This document shows positions 5,250 through 11,241 of a stretch of 11,241 bases of DNA, in pieces. Within the stretch, counting starts at the first letter, position 1, and each line of letters starts with the position of its first letter. The translations under genes and the position numbers were made by a program. Origin of the DNA: JBHJOF01 sp050330055 (GTDB lineage: Bacteria; Pseudomonadota; Alphaproteobacteria; Kiloniellales; JAKSDN01); assembly GCA_050330055.1 (NCBI GenBank), contig JBHJOF010000088.1:1-11241 (forward strand). The letters are read 5' to 3'. The notes beneath the pieces are model-generated. The model had not been told where the DNA came from. It was given only the letters and a program-made list of their open reading frames with translations, and did not search any database.

Positions 5250-5855
5250 TCAGGAACGCAACCGCTCGGTCTTCGTCCAGCCGCGCAGCGACCATCGCCC
5301 GACGTCGACATGGCGGCCGCAGCCGATGATGCTTCGTACGAGAACGAAGTCTGCGACAGTCCAGCATATCGGCTCATTGAGATATGTGTCCGGAACGCTC
5401 CGCTTGTCCCACAGCAATGTCACATGCGGCTGGAATTGGGCCGGTCCACGCCAAAGGCCTACCTTTAGAAGCTCGCTCCGTAGTGTGTGCCGCAATGCGG
5501 CCAACGCCGCGTTGCCGTCATCGCAGCAAAGAACGATCGGAAGCCTGTCCCGGCCGCCAAAGGTGCAGATCCGGTCGAACGCGGCGGGAAACGGCTTGGC
5601 ACTGACCCGCGCCGCCGCACGCAAGGCGGCTGCAACGTCGCCCTTTCTGAAGCCGCGCCGGGATGCTGCCGGGCTCAAGGAGACGTGCAGCCGGTCCGCC
5701 GGACAGGGGCGTCCGGTGAGGCCGTAATGATCCCGGCACCATTTGGCGACGTCCATCATTGCCTGCGCAGCGACTGCGTCCGGTCGCAAGGCGAAGTAGA
5801 ACACATCCGGACGCAACGGCGAATTCAGCTTGAGGGACCTCTGCTCACCCATCAT
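5250..5855 (-). CDS. 2'-5' RNA ligase / RNA 2',3'-cyclic phosphodiesterase family protein (LigT/ThpR-like)
   Basis: 201 residues of the 2H phosphoesterase superfamily. Both signature motifs are present: H57-V-S59-L in RLHVSL and H144-V-T146-L in QPHVTL. They are 87 residues apart, as in LigT/ThpR proteins. Known members hydrolyse RNA 2',3'-cyclic phosphates to 2'-phosphates and can join 2'-5' RNA ends; here the substrate is not shown. Between the motifs lies the usual alpha/beta repeat (AAFDRICTFGGRDRLPIVLCC). There is no signal peptide, so it is cytoplasmic. Two adjacent ATGs (5855, 5852) are possible; GGAG on the minus strand lies 6-9 bp upstream. It is divergent from the toxin-antitoxin cluster and 85 bp upstream of the broken DUF1428 gene on the same strand, with which it may be co-transcribed. 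Confidence 0.88.
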   Translation of the reverse strand: MMGEQRSLKLNSPLRPDVFYFALRPDAVAAQAMMDVAKWCRDHYGLTGRPCPADRLHVSLSPAASRRGFRKGDVAAALRAAARVSAKPFPAAFDRICTFGGRDRLPIVLCCDDGNAALAALRHTLRSELLKVGLWRGPAQFQPHVTLLWDKRSVPDTYLNEPICWTVADFVLVRSIIGCGRHVDVGRWSLRGWTKTERLRS

Positions 5856-5958
5856 GGCATCTCCGCTGCGATCAAGTTGTTCCCTTTATGTTCTCATAGA
5901 CGGTTGCAAATATCCAGCGCGATTCGCGTGGCGCCCATAAAGGCGAGCACCAATCGTA

Positions 5959-5987
5959 TTGACATTGTGGATACGAAGGTGCATATT
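5959..5987 (+). promoter_or_regulatory. Promoter of the toxin-antitoxin cluster
   Basis: TTGACA (5959-5964), a perfect -35, is separated by exactly 17 bp from CATATT (5982-5987), four of six matches to the -10 consensus. Transcription would start at about 5993-5995, on or beside the antitoxin ATG at 5994, so the mRNA would be leaderless or nearly so. The only purine tract, GAAGG at 5975-5979, lies 14 bp before the ATG and inside the spacer. Confidence 0.6.
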
Positions 5988-5991
5988 CCAC
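5967..5991. promoter_or_regulatory. Operator-like inverted repeat over the TA promoter
   Basis: GTGGA (5967-5971) and TCCAC (5987-5991) form an inverted repeat 20 bp apart, about two DNA turns. The flanking bases GTGGATA and TATTCCAC extend the likeness with a one-base offset. It covers the -10 and most of the spacer. DUF1778 antitoxins bind DNA through their ribbon-helix-helix domain and repress their own promoter, so this is a natural site for that (inference). Confidence 0.45.
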
Positions 5992-5993
5992 GC

Positions 5994-6335
5994 ATGCCAA
6001 AGGGCCATTCTTCATCTTCGGAAAGCTTCGGCGCCGCGACTGTTGCGGTCGCGGAACGCTCTCTGGCGGCTGATACGAAAGGCAGCATCAACCTGCGCAT
6101 CGAGGCCAATACCCGCCAGCTTATCGACGATGCGGCCGCGATTCTCGGCAAGACGCGCACCGAGTTCATGATCGAAAGCGCCAGAAGACAGGCGATCGAC
6201 GTGTTACTCGACCAGCGGCTCTTCGTGCTCGATCCCGAGCGCTATGACGCCTTCATGCATGCGCTCGACAACCCGCCCGCGCCGGGACCGAAGCTGCGAT
6301 CGCTGCTACGCCGAGTCCCGGCATGGCGGAAGTAG
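5994..6335 (+). CDS. DUF1778 ribbon-helix-helix antitoxin (TacA-like)
   Basis: 113 residues. Residues 30-74 (GSINLRIEANTRQLIDDAAAILGKTRTEFMIESARRQAIDVLLDQ) are a typical DUF1778 ribbon-helix-helix: one strand, then two helices. Residues 77-111 (FVLDPERYDAFMHALDNPPAPGPKLRSLLRRVPAW) are the toxin-neutralising tail, with the usual ALDNPP-x3-LRxLL-x4-PxW pattern. Known homologues bind and inhibit the GNAT toxin encoded next to them and repress the operon. The Ser-rich extension of about 29 residues before the domain is longer than in most homologues I recall. In-frame GTG codons lie upstream, but inside the promoter, so ATG 5994 is chosen. Its end overlaps the toxin gene by 13 bases. Confidence 0.92.
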   Translation: MPKGHSSSSESFGAATVAVAERSLAADTKGSINLRIEANTRQLIDDAAAILGKTRTEFMIESARRQAIDVLLDQRLFVLDPERYDAFMHALDNPPAPGPKLRSLLRRVPAWRK

Positions 6336-6853
6336 AAGACGCGACGGAACACCCCGAACCTCGACTATCGACCCCCGTCCCTCTGACCGCCGAGCATGAT
6401 CTTTCGTCCTTCGATTGCGGGGAGCCGGCACTGAACGACTGGCTGCGGCATCGGGCATTGAAGAATGAAAGCCGCTTCGCGCGCACCTATGTCGTCTGCG
6501 AGGGCAATCAGGTGGTCGCCTATTTTTGCATCTCAGCCGGCGCGGTGGAGCGCGCAGCTGCGCCCGGGAAGGTGCGGCGCAATGCGCCCGACACGATTCC
6601 GGTGTCGGTGATCGGGCGGCTTGCAGTCAGCCGCGACCATGCGGGCAAAGGGCTCGGCGCCGACATCCTATCGGACGCGCTGCGCCGTATCGCGGTCGCC
6701 TCACAGAGCATCGGAATCGGGGCGGCGCTCGTCCATGCCAAGGATGATGCGGCGAAGCGCTTCTACATGAGGTGCGCGGAATTCATCGAGTATCCGGAAC
6801 ACAGCCGAACCCTGTTTCTCCCGATCGAAACCGTGGTCGCGGCCTTCAGTTAA
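6323..6853 (+). CDS. GNAT-family toxin (TacT/AtaT-like acetyltransferase)
   Basis: 176 residues. The start LTAEHDLSSFDCGEPALNDWLRHRALKNES (21-50), then ARTYVVCEGNQVVAYFCISAG, is the signature N-half of TacT/AtaT toxins. IGRLAVSRDHAGKGLGADIL (98-116) is the acetyl-CoA pyrophosphate loop (R104...G108-x-G110-L-G112). RFYMRCAEFIEY holds the conserved catalytic tyrosine (Y148). Characterised members acetylate the amino group of aminoacyl-tRNAs and block translation; the tRNA target here cannot be read from sequence. Key residues appear intact, so it is probably active. The 13-base overlap with the antitoxin and the lack of a ribosome site suggest translational coupling, which keeps toxin below antitoxin. 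The next gene begins 16 bp on. Confidence 0.93.
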   Translation: MAEVEDATEHPEPRLSTPVPLTAEHDLSSFDCGEPALNDWLRHRALKNESRFARTYVVCEGNQVVAYFCISAGAVERAAAPGKVRRNAPDTIPVSVIGRLAVSRDHAGKGLGADILSDALRRIAVASQSIGIGAALVHAKDDAAKRFYMRCAEFIEYPEHSRTLFLPIETVVAAFS

Positions 6854-6869
6854 CTTGGGGAGCGACGGG

Positions 6870-7835
6870 ATGGGTGAAGCCAAGCGAAAAAGACAACAGC
6901 AGGAACAATCGGACTGGCCACACTCAGACGATTTCTGGGGTATGATTGACCTGCATATGTTGTCGCCGGTGGCGGCGATCAACGGCGCGCGCATCCGTGA
7001 ATTGACGGGTGATAACACGATACGAGATGCGCCACAGATCATCTTGCAGACATTTCGGGCTGTGGTCGGAAATCGCGCTTTTTACGTTGGTTTTTGCCTC
7101 GGCAATGAATCAGGCTTCAGCGCGATCGGTATCGCTGTCATCGAACGCCTGATGATGGAAGCGCCGGACGCGCCGCTCCACGTCGTGCCGGTCGCCCATG
7201 AAGATATTGCTTGGGACATTGTGCTGCGGCATCTGCGCAGCTTTACGGGGCAGGTCTTGCTATTTGCATTCCCGAACTCCGACGTTTATGACGCTGGAAC
7301 AGCGGAAACCTACTATTCCACGGCAGTTCGCCTGTTTGATGCTAAGGGAACGCAACTCGAAAGATTGACAGCAGCGCAACGCCGGAAAATACGAGAGCAA
7401 AAGGCCGAAATCCTCAACCGGCCGCCGCCACCCGTGTTCTATGCGGCGTCTGGGGTAACGCAGGAAGATTCGCCCTGGATCTTCCGCCTTGCCACGCCCG
7501 CCGGGAAAGTTATCCGGACAGCGGTATGGAACGGTCGGCGAGACTATGCCCACGAGTTTCCCGAAGACATCGTGCGATGGATCGGCGGCGATAGGATTGC
7601 CATCGTGCAAGTGGATAGCCCGGTCGGGATCAATCGCCGCTCGTCGCTCGATCTGACGCACTTGCTCGCCAAGGATTTCGATGGCGTCATTCATTGGGCG
7701 CGCGACACGGAGACCTTTCAGTCCATCCTCAAGTCTTTCATTCGGCTCGATCTGGAATCGGTCAGCCCGCCGGAGCTTCCCGAAGGCTGGGAACCGGAAG
7801 TCACGATCCTCGCGGCTAATGGGAGCAGCGAATGA
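6870..7835 (+). CDS. Hypothetical 321-residue protein with MGEAKRKR start, downstream of the TA pair
   Basis: I do not recognise a family. The N-terminus MGEAKRKRQQQEQ is a short basic motif that I have seen at the start of diverse hypothetical proteins. It is followed by an alpha/beta region (residues 20-160) with several hydrophobic strands (FYVGFCLG, PLHVVPVAH, QVLLFAFP). Next come a charged helix (165-182, LTAAQRRKIREQKAEIL), a proline run (185-188), and a C-terminal beta-rich part (190-315) with WIFRLATPAGKVIRTAVW and DRIAIVQVDSPVGI. There is no signal peptide, clear membrane span, Walker or nuclease motif. ATG 6870 has GGGGAG (6857-6862) 7 bp upstream. It lies 16 bp after the toxin and overlaps the next gene by ATGA. 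Base composition is more AT-rich than the genes on its right. Confidence 0.8.
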   Translation: MGEAKRKRQQQEQSDWPHSDDFWGMIDLHMLSPVAAINGARIRELTGDNTIRDAPQIILQTFRAVVGNRAFYVGFCLGNESGFSAIGIAVIERLMMEAPDAPLHVVPVAHEDIAWDIVLRHLRSFTGQVLLFAFPNSDVYDAGTAETYYSTAVRLFDAKGTQLERLTAAQRRKIREQKAEILNRPPPPVFYAASGVTQEDSPWIFRLATPAGKVIRTAVWNGRRDYAHEFPEDIVRWIGGDRIAIVQVDSPVGINRRSSLDLTHLLAKDFDGVIHWARDTETFQSILKSFIRLDLESVSPPELPEGWEPEVTILAANGSSE

Positions 7836-8056
7836 AGAAGGCTGAATGCGAAAAGGCCATCCGTCACCTGTGTCACCAGTGGCGCAGGGACTGCGGCCTG
7901 TCGAACATTCCGGCCGAGGATTTGAGCTTTTCGAGCTTTCTGTCGTGGGTCCAGCAGAACTATTCGTCCTATCTCGACTTCCGCACCACCGCATCCGCCT
8001 CCTATGACGTGGAAATGTGGTTCGATGACGAGTTCAAGCAGAACCGGCGTCGCTAG
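7832..8056 (+). CDS. Small hypothetical protein coupled to the 321-residue gene
   Basis: 74 residues. The ATG shares an ATGA with the preceding stop, so the two are translationally coupled. The sequence is MKKAECEKAIRHLCHQWRRDCG, then SFSSFLSWVQQNYSSYLDFRTT and a final EMWFDDEFKQNRRR. It is largely helical with conserved-looking aromatic residues and three Cys (6, 14, 21), of which 14 and 21 with nearby His could bind a metal. I recall similar small proteins in Bradyrhizobium-type genomes (uncertain) but know no function. A partner or regulator of the larger protein is the simplest idea. The stretch after it (8057-8202) holds no gene that I can support. Confidence 0.75.
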   Translation: MKKAECEKAIRHLCHQWRRDCGLSNIPAEDLSFSSFLSWVQQNYSSYLDFRTTASASYDVEMWFDDEFKQNRRR

Positions 8057-8202
8057 TTCCGTGCCCTTCTGCCCTCGCTATTTGACGTGCCCGACTACAT
8101 TCGATGCGTCCCACGCGAGCACCGACATGCTGGTGAAGCTGCCACCGATCAAGCAGAAGACTTGCCGCCAAACCTCAAGCCTACGAAACATTGCCGGTCC
8201 CC

Positions 8203-9750
8203 CTACTCCCACTCGATCGTCCCTGGCGGCTTGGAGGTCACGTCGTAGACCACGCGGTTGATGCCGCGCACCTCGTTGATGATGCGGGTCGCCACGGCGG
8301 CGATGAAGGCGTGGTCGAAGGGATAGCTGTCGGCCGTCATGCCGTCGGTCGAGGTGACGGCGCGCAGCGCGCAGACGTAGTCGTAGGAGCGCGCGTCGCC
8401 CATCACGCCGACCGTGCGCACCGGCAGCAGCACGGCGAAGGCCTGCCAGATGGCGTCGTAGAGGCCGGCCTTGCGGATCTCGTCGAGATAGACGGCGTCG
8501 GCCTTGCGCAGGATCTCGCACTTCTCGCGCGTCACCGCGCCGGGGATGCGGATCGCCAGCCCCGGCCCCGGGAAGGGATGGCGGCCGACCAGGCTCTCGG
8601 GCAGACCGAGCTCGCGGCCGAGCGCGCGCACCTCGTCCTTGAAGAGCTCGCGCAAGGGCTCGACCAGGCGCATGTTCATGCGCTCGGGCAGGCCGCCGAC
8701 GTTGTGGTGCGACTTGATGGTGACGCTCGGGCCGCCGGTGAAGGAGACCGATTCGATCACGTCGGGATAGAGCGTGCCCTGGGCCAGGAACTCGGCGCCG
8801 CCCAGTTTCTCCGCCTCCTCCTCGAAGACGTCGATGAAGGTGGCGCCGATGACCTTGCGCTTCTGCTCCGGATCCTCGACGCCGCCCAGCTTGCCGAGGA
8901 AGAGGTCGCTCGCGTCGCGATGCACCAGCGGGATGTTGTAGTGGTGGCGGAAGACTTCGACCACCTGCTCGGCCTCGCCCAGGCGCAAGAGGCCGTGGTC
9001 GACGAAGATGCAGGTGAGCTGGTCGCCGATCGCCTCGTGGATCAGCACCGCGGCGACCGAGGAATCGACGCCGCCCGAGAGGCCGCAGATGACGCGCGCC
9101 TTGCCGACCTGCGCGCGGATCGCCTCGACCGCCTGGCCGCGGAAGGCGGCCATGGTCCAGTCGCCGCTGCAGCCGGCCACGCGGTGCGTGAAGTTGCGCA
9201 GCAGTTTGGCGCCGTCCGGCGTGTGCATGACCTCGGGATGGAACTGTACCCCGTAGTAGCGCCGCGTCTCGTCAGCCACCATGGCGAAGGGCGCGCCGTC
9301 GGAGGTGCCGATCACCTGGAAGCCCTCGGGCAGACGGATCACCCGGTCGCCGTGGCTCATCCAGACCTGGTGGCGCTCGCCCTCGCCCCAGAGCCCCTCG
9401 GTCAGGCGGCTCTCGTCCAGCACCTCGACGAAGGCGCGGCCGAACTCCTGGTGCTCGGCAGCCTCGACCTCGCCGCCGAGCTGGGCGCACATGGCCTGCT
9501 GGCCGTAGCAGATGCCGAGCACCGGCACGCCGATGTGGAACACCGATTCGGGCGCCCGAGGCGTGCCGGCTGCCGTGACCGAGGCGGGACCGCCCGAGAG
9601 GATCACCGCCTTGGGCGCGAAGGCGCGGATCGCCTCGTCGCTGACGTTGAACGGCTGGATCTCGCAGTAGACGCCGGCCTCGCGCAGGCGGCGCGCGATG
9701 AGCTGGGTAACCTGGGAGCCGAAATCGAGGATCAGGACGCGATCGGTCAT
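8203..9750 (-). CDS. guaA: GMP synthase (glutamine-hydrolysing)
   Basis: 515 residues, near the usual length of about 520. It converts XMP, ATP and glutamine to GMP, the last step of guanine nucleotide synthesis, in the cytoplasm. The class I glutamine amidotransferase domain (1-190) has nucleophile C81 in GICYGQQ and H171/E173 in QFHPEV. The ATP pyrophosphatase loop is SGGVDSS (225-231). The C-terminal dimerisation domain ends in the family signature DVTSKPPGTIEWE. ATG 9750 (MTDRVLILDFGSQVTQLIARR) matches the conserved N-terminus; a longer frame to 9804 adds unconserved residues. No clear Shine-Dalgarno precedes it. It lies downstream of rsmB and two GNAT genes on the same strand, 101 bp after the second GNAT. 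Confidence 0.98.
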   Translation of the reverse strand: MTDRVLILDFGSQVTQLIARRLREAGVYCEIQPFNVSDEAIRAFAPKAVILSGGPASVTAAGTPRAPESVFHIGVPVLGICYGQQAMCAQLGGEVEAAEHQEFGRAFVEVLDESRLTEGLWGEGERHQVWMSHGDRVIRLPEGFQVIGTSDGAPFAMVADETRRYYGVQFHPEVMHTPDGAKLLRNFTHRVAGCSGDWTMAAFRGQAVEAIRAQVGKARVICGLSGGVDSSVAAVLIHEAIGDQLTCIFVDHGLLRLGEAEQVVEVFRHHYNIPLVHRDASDLFLGKLGGVEDPEQKRKVIGATFIDVFEEEAEKLGGAEFLAQGTLYPDVIESVSFTGGPSVTIKSHHNVGGLPERMNMRLVEPLRELFKDEVRALGRELGLPESLVGRHPFPGPGLAIRIPGAVTREKCEILRKADAVYLDEIRKAGLYDAIWQAFAVLLPVRTVGVMGDARSYDYVCALRAVTSTDGMTADSYPFDHAFIAAVATRIINEVRGINRVVYDVTSKPPGTIEWE

Positions 9751-9851
9751 GGAGCGAGTCGAAGCGGGCGGGGCCGAGACCTTATCCGCTTCCCGCCGCG
9801 ACATCCAGACGCCGCTTGGTGGCTATGCATGCTTGTCGTCCAGCCGCCGCC

Positions 9852-10418
9852 CTACGCCTCCTGCGCCAGCCACTTGCGCAGGTCGGGCCAGCCGTAGGCG
9901 GTCTCCTCGAGCCAGGTGCCGGCGAAACACTCCTGGCGCTCGGCGATGCGCTCGCCGCCCATGGCCTCGTAGAAGAAGCGCGAGGGATTGCGCGACAGCA
10001 CCCAGAGATAGGCGCTCGGCAGGCCGGAGCGCTGCAGCGACTGGAACAGGCCGGCCAGCAGGCTGCGGCCGATGCCCCGGCCCTGCCAGTCGCCGGCGAC
10101 GTAGAGCGTGTAGATCTCGGCCTTGTAGGGCAGGCCGGCGCCGCGCAGCACGCCGCAGCTGCCGAAGCCGACGACCTGGCGGTCTTCGGCATCCTGGTCT
10201 GCATCCGGCGCCTCGGCCACGAGCACCGAGCCGGCCCAGCCGCGCGTGGCGATCTGCCGGCGCCACATGTGGCGCTGCTGGCGCTCGTTCATGGCGACCA
10301 GGTAGGAGTCGGGGATCACCCCGGCATAGCTCGCCCGCCAGGTCTCGACGTGGACGCGCGCGATCGCCGCCGCGTCGGCCGGCACGGCGGGCCGCACCTG
10401 GGCACTGAGCCCGGTCAC
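9852..10418 (-). CDS. GNAT-family N-acetyltransferase (second of a tandem pair)
   Basis: 188 residues. The GNAT fold is shown by the N-terminal IARVHVETWRASYAGVIPDSYL, the strand AEIYTLYVAGDW, and the acetyl-CoA loop Q112-G-R-G-I-G117. The motif-B strand and helix YLWVLSRNPSRFFYEAMGG follows, with Y150 as a possible general acid. The substrate cannot be predicted. The start is GTG 10418, with a GGGGGAG ribosome site 8 bp upstream, overlapping the previous gene's stop as GTGA. It is clearly a paralogue of the preceding gene: IARVHxExWxAxYxGxxP and YLWVxxxN-x-FYExxGG occur in both. The tail ETAYGWPDLRKWL is typical of this RimI/ElaA-like group. It is cytoplasmic. Confidence 0.9.
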   Translation of the reverse strand: MTGLSAQVRPAVPADAAAIARVHVETWRASYAGVIPDSYLVAMNERQQRHMWRRQIATRGWAGSVLVAEAPDADQDAEDRQVVGFGSCGVLRGAGLPYKAEIYTLYVAGDWQGRGIGRSLLAGLFQSLQRSGLPSAYLWVLSRNPSRFFYEAMGGERIAERQECFAGTWLEETAYGWPDLRKWLAQEA

Positions 10419-10969
10419 GGTCGTGGCTCCCCCGCAGCGGCCAACAGGTCGCTCAGCGGCTTCCAGGCATAGGCCACGATCGGCAGCTCCTCTCCTTCGT
10501 AGCGCTCGACGTCCTGGTCCACCATACGGCCGCCGAGCCTTTCGTAGAAGCCCCGCGCCGCCAGATTGTCGCGATAGACCCAGAGATAGCAGCTCGCCGC
10601 CCCCAGCCCGGCGAGCCGCGCCGCCGCGGCCGCCATCAGGCGCCGGCCCAGGCCACGGCCCTGACGGGCCGGCGCTACGGCCACGGCGACGATCTCGGCG
10701 TCGAAGGCAGTCTTGGCTTGCGCGACCTGCCTGAGCCAGACGAAGCCGGCGATCCCGCCGTCCGGCAAGGCCGCGACCTCGACCAGCGGCGTCCGACTGC
10801 CGGCGAAGAGGCCGCGCCACAGGGCCTGGCGGCTCCCCAGCGTGAAACCCGCAACGATGCCGGCTGGCAGGATGCCGCGATAGGCCGCCTGCCAGGCCTC
10901 GGCATGCACCCGGGCGATGCCGGTCTGGTCGCCGGCCCTGGCGGCGCGCAGCGTGACCGGCTCAATCAT
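10415..10969 (-). CDS. GNAT-family N-acetyltransferase (first of a tandem pair)
   Basis: 184 residues. LRAARAGDQTGIARVHAEAWQAAYRGILP begins the fold. AEIVAVAVAPARQGRGLGRRLM carries the core strand and the acetyl-CoA loop Q103-G-R-G-L-G. CYLWVYRDNLAARGFYERLGGR is motif B, with Y142. The tail is VAYAWKPL. It is a cytoplasmic acetyltransferase whose acceptor is unknown. ATG 10969 lies inside the end of rsmB, with an 8-base overlap. An alternative start at 10999 would deepen the overlap and add non-family residues, so it is not preferred. Its stop overlaps the next GNAT by 4 bases, so the three genes look like one coupled operon. Confidence 0.9.
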   Translation of the reverse strand: MIEPVTLRAARAGDQTGIARVHAEAWQAAYRGILPAGIVAGFTLGSRQALWRGLFAGSRTPLVEVAALPDGGIAGFVWLRQVAQAKTAFDAEIVAVAVAPARQGRGLGRRLMAAAAARLAGLGAASCYLWVYRDNLAARGFYERLGGRMVDQDVERYEGEELPIVAYAWKPLSDLLAAAGEPRP

Positions 10970-11241
10970 GCGGCTGAGCGCGCTGCAGCGCCGCGACATA
11001 GAAGCCGTCGGTGCCGTGGCGCGCCGGGGTCAGCAGCAGCGCGCCGGCCCCTGCCGACTCTGCGGCCGGACAGGGGCCGCCGAGCCCGGCCGCGACCCAG
11101 AGCGGCGCCAGGGGAAGTGGCGCAAAGTCGCCATGACGTTCGAGGAAGCCGGCAAGCGGTGCCCGGTTCTCCTGAGCCAGGAGCGAGCAGGTGGCATAGA
11201 TCAACCGGCCGCCCGGCCTGACCAGGGGCGCGGCCAGCGCC
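10962..11241 (-). CDS. rsmB: 16S rRNA (cytosine-C5)-methyltransferase RsmB, C-terminal end (partial)
   Basis: Only the last 92 codons are inside the window; the gene enters from the right edge. The visible part reads ALAAPLVRPGGRLIYATCS, containing motif VI TCS, whose Cys is the methylation nucleophile in RNA m5C methyltransferases. LLAQEN follows, then a linker, and the end LLTPARHGTDGFYVAALQR, typical of the RsmB/Sun/NOP2 family. The enzyme methylates C967 of 16S rRNA in E. coli. Order rsmB then guaA on one strand is a gene order I recall from Alphaproteobacteria. The N-terminal NusB-like domain, if present, lies outside. Confidence 0.9.
   Translation of the reverse strand, partial: ALAAPLVRPGGRLIYATCSLLAQENRAPLAGFLERHGDFAPLPLAPLWVAAGLGGPCPAAESAGAGALLLTPARHGTDGFYVAALQRAQPHD

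Noticed and set aside
8057..8202. Possible short gene or remnant between the four-gene cluster and guaA
   Set aside because: The frames here are only run-ons from neighbouring shadows, without a ribosome site or recognisable sequence; no terminator hairpin with a T-run is seen either.
8191..9897. Long + strand open frame of 568 codons opposite guaA
   Set aside because: It is the antisense shadow of guaA and its flanks. Its Asp/Ala/His/Leu-rich composition is typical of GC-rich antisense frames, and guaA has all catalytic motifs.
9816..10472. 218-codon + strand frame opposite the GNAT genes
   Set aside because: It is an antisense shadow; the minus strand carries two complete GNAT domains with acetyl-CoA loops.

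Overview
The window looks like the chromosome of a high-GC alphaproteobacterium, probably Rhodospirillales-like. The evidence is GC-rich coding sequence almost throughout, a DUF2794 gene (a family I know from Alphaproteobacteria), an rsmB-to-guaA neighbourhood on one strand, and a REP-type palindrome pair like those scattered through many alphaproteobacterial genomes. No tRNA, rRNA, CRISPR array, transposase or integrase is visible, and no gene-free stretch exceeds 300 bases. The species cannot be fixed from the sequence alone.

Left part (1-2246): an inverted REP pair opens the window. Next come two paralogous small genes (227-649 and 1309-1596, both +). They share a domain of about 53 residues that resembles the Sm/LSm strand pattern, and they flank an oppositely oriented helix-turn-helix gene (655-1125, -). 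The HTH gene and the second paralogue diverge from an intergenic region that holds a TTGACA hexamer next to a GACAC-AAT-GTGTC palindrome. An exact 19-bp tandem duplication, a small acidic protein and a proline-rich small ORF follow.

Middle (2277-5855): ordinary single genes. They are a cytoplasmic thioredoxin-like protein with a CNHC motif (-), a small cysteine-containing lipoprotein (+), DUF2794 (+), a secreted Met/Gly-rich protein with a PepSY-like tail (-) preceded by a perfect FNR/FixK-type box, a DUF1428 gene cut by one in-frame TAG (-), and a LigT/ThpR-type 2'-5' RNA ligase-family protein (-).

Accessory cluster (5959-8056, +): a DUF1778 (TacA-like) antitoxin, an overlapping GNAT (TacT-like) toxin, then 16 bp later a 321-residue protein of unknown function that starts with MGEAKRKR, and a 74-residue protein joined to it by an ATGA overlap. 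This is one four-gene transcription unit with a consensus -35 and an operator-like inverted repeat, and its mRNA is predicted to begin at or close to the antitoxin ATG. It is more AT-rich than the genes on its right and is the best candidate here for an undescribed accessory system.

Right part (8203-11241, -): the 3' end of rsmB, two paralogous GNAT acetyltransferases joined by 8-nt and 4-nt overlaps, and then guaA (GMP synthase). The two GNAT genes appear to be inserted between the housekeeping genes rsmB and guaA.
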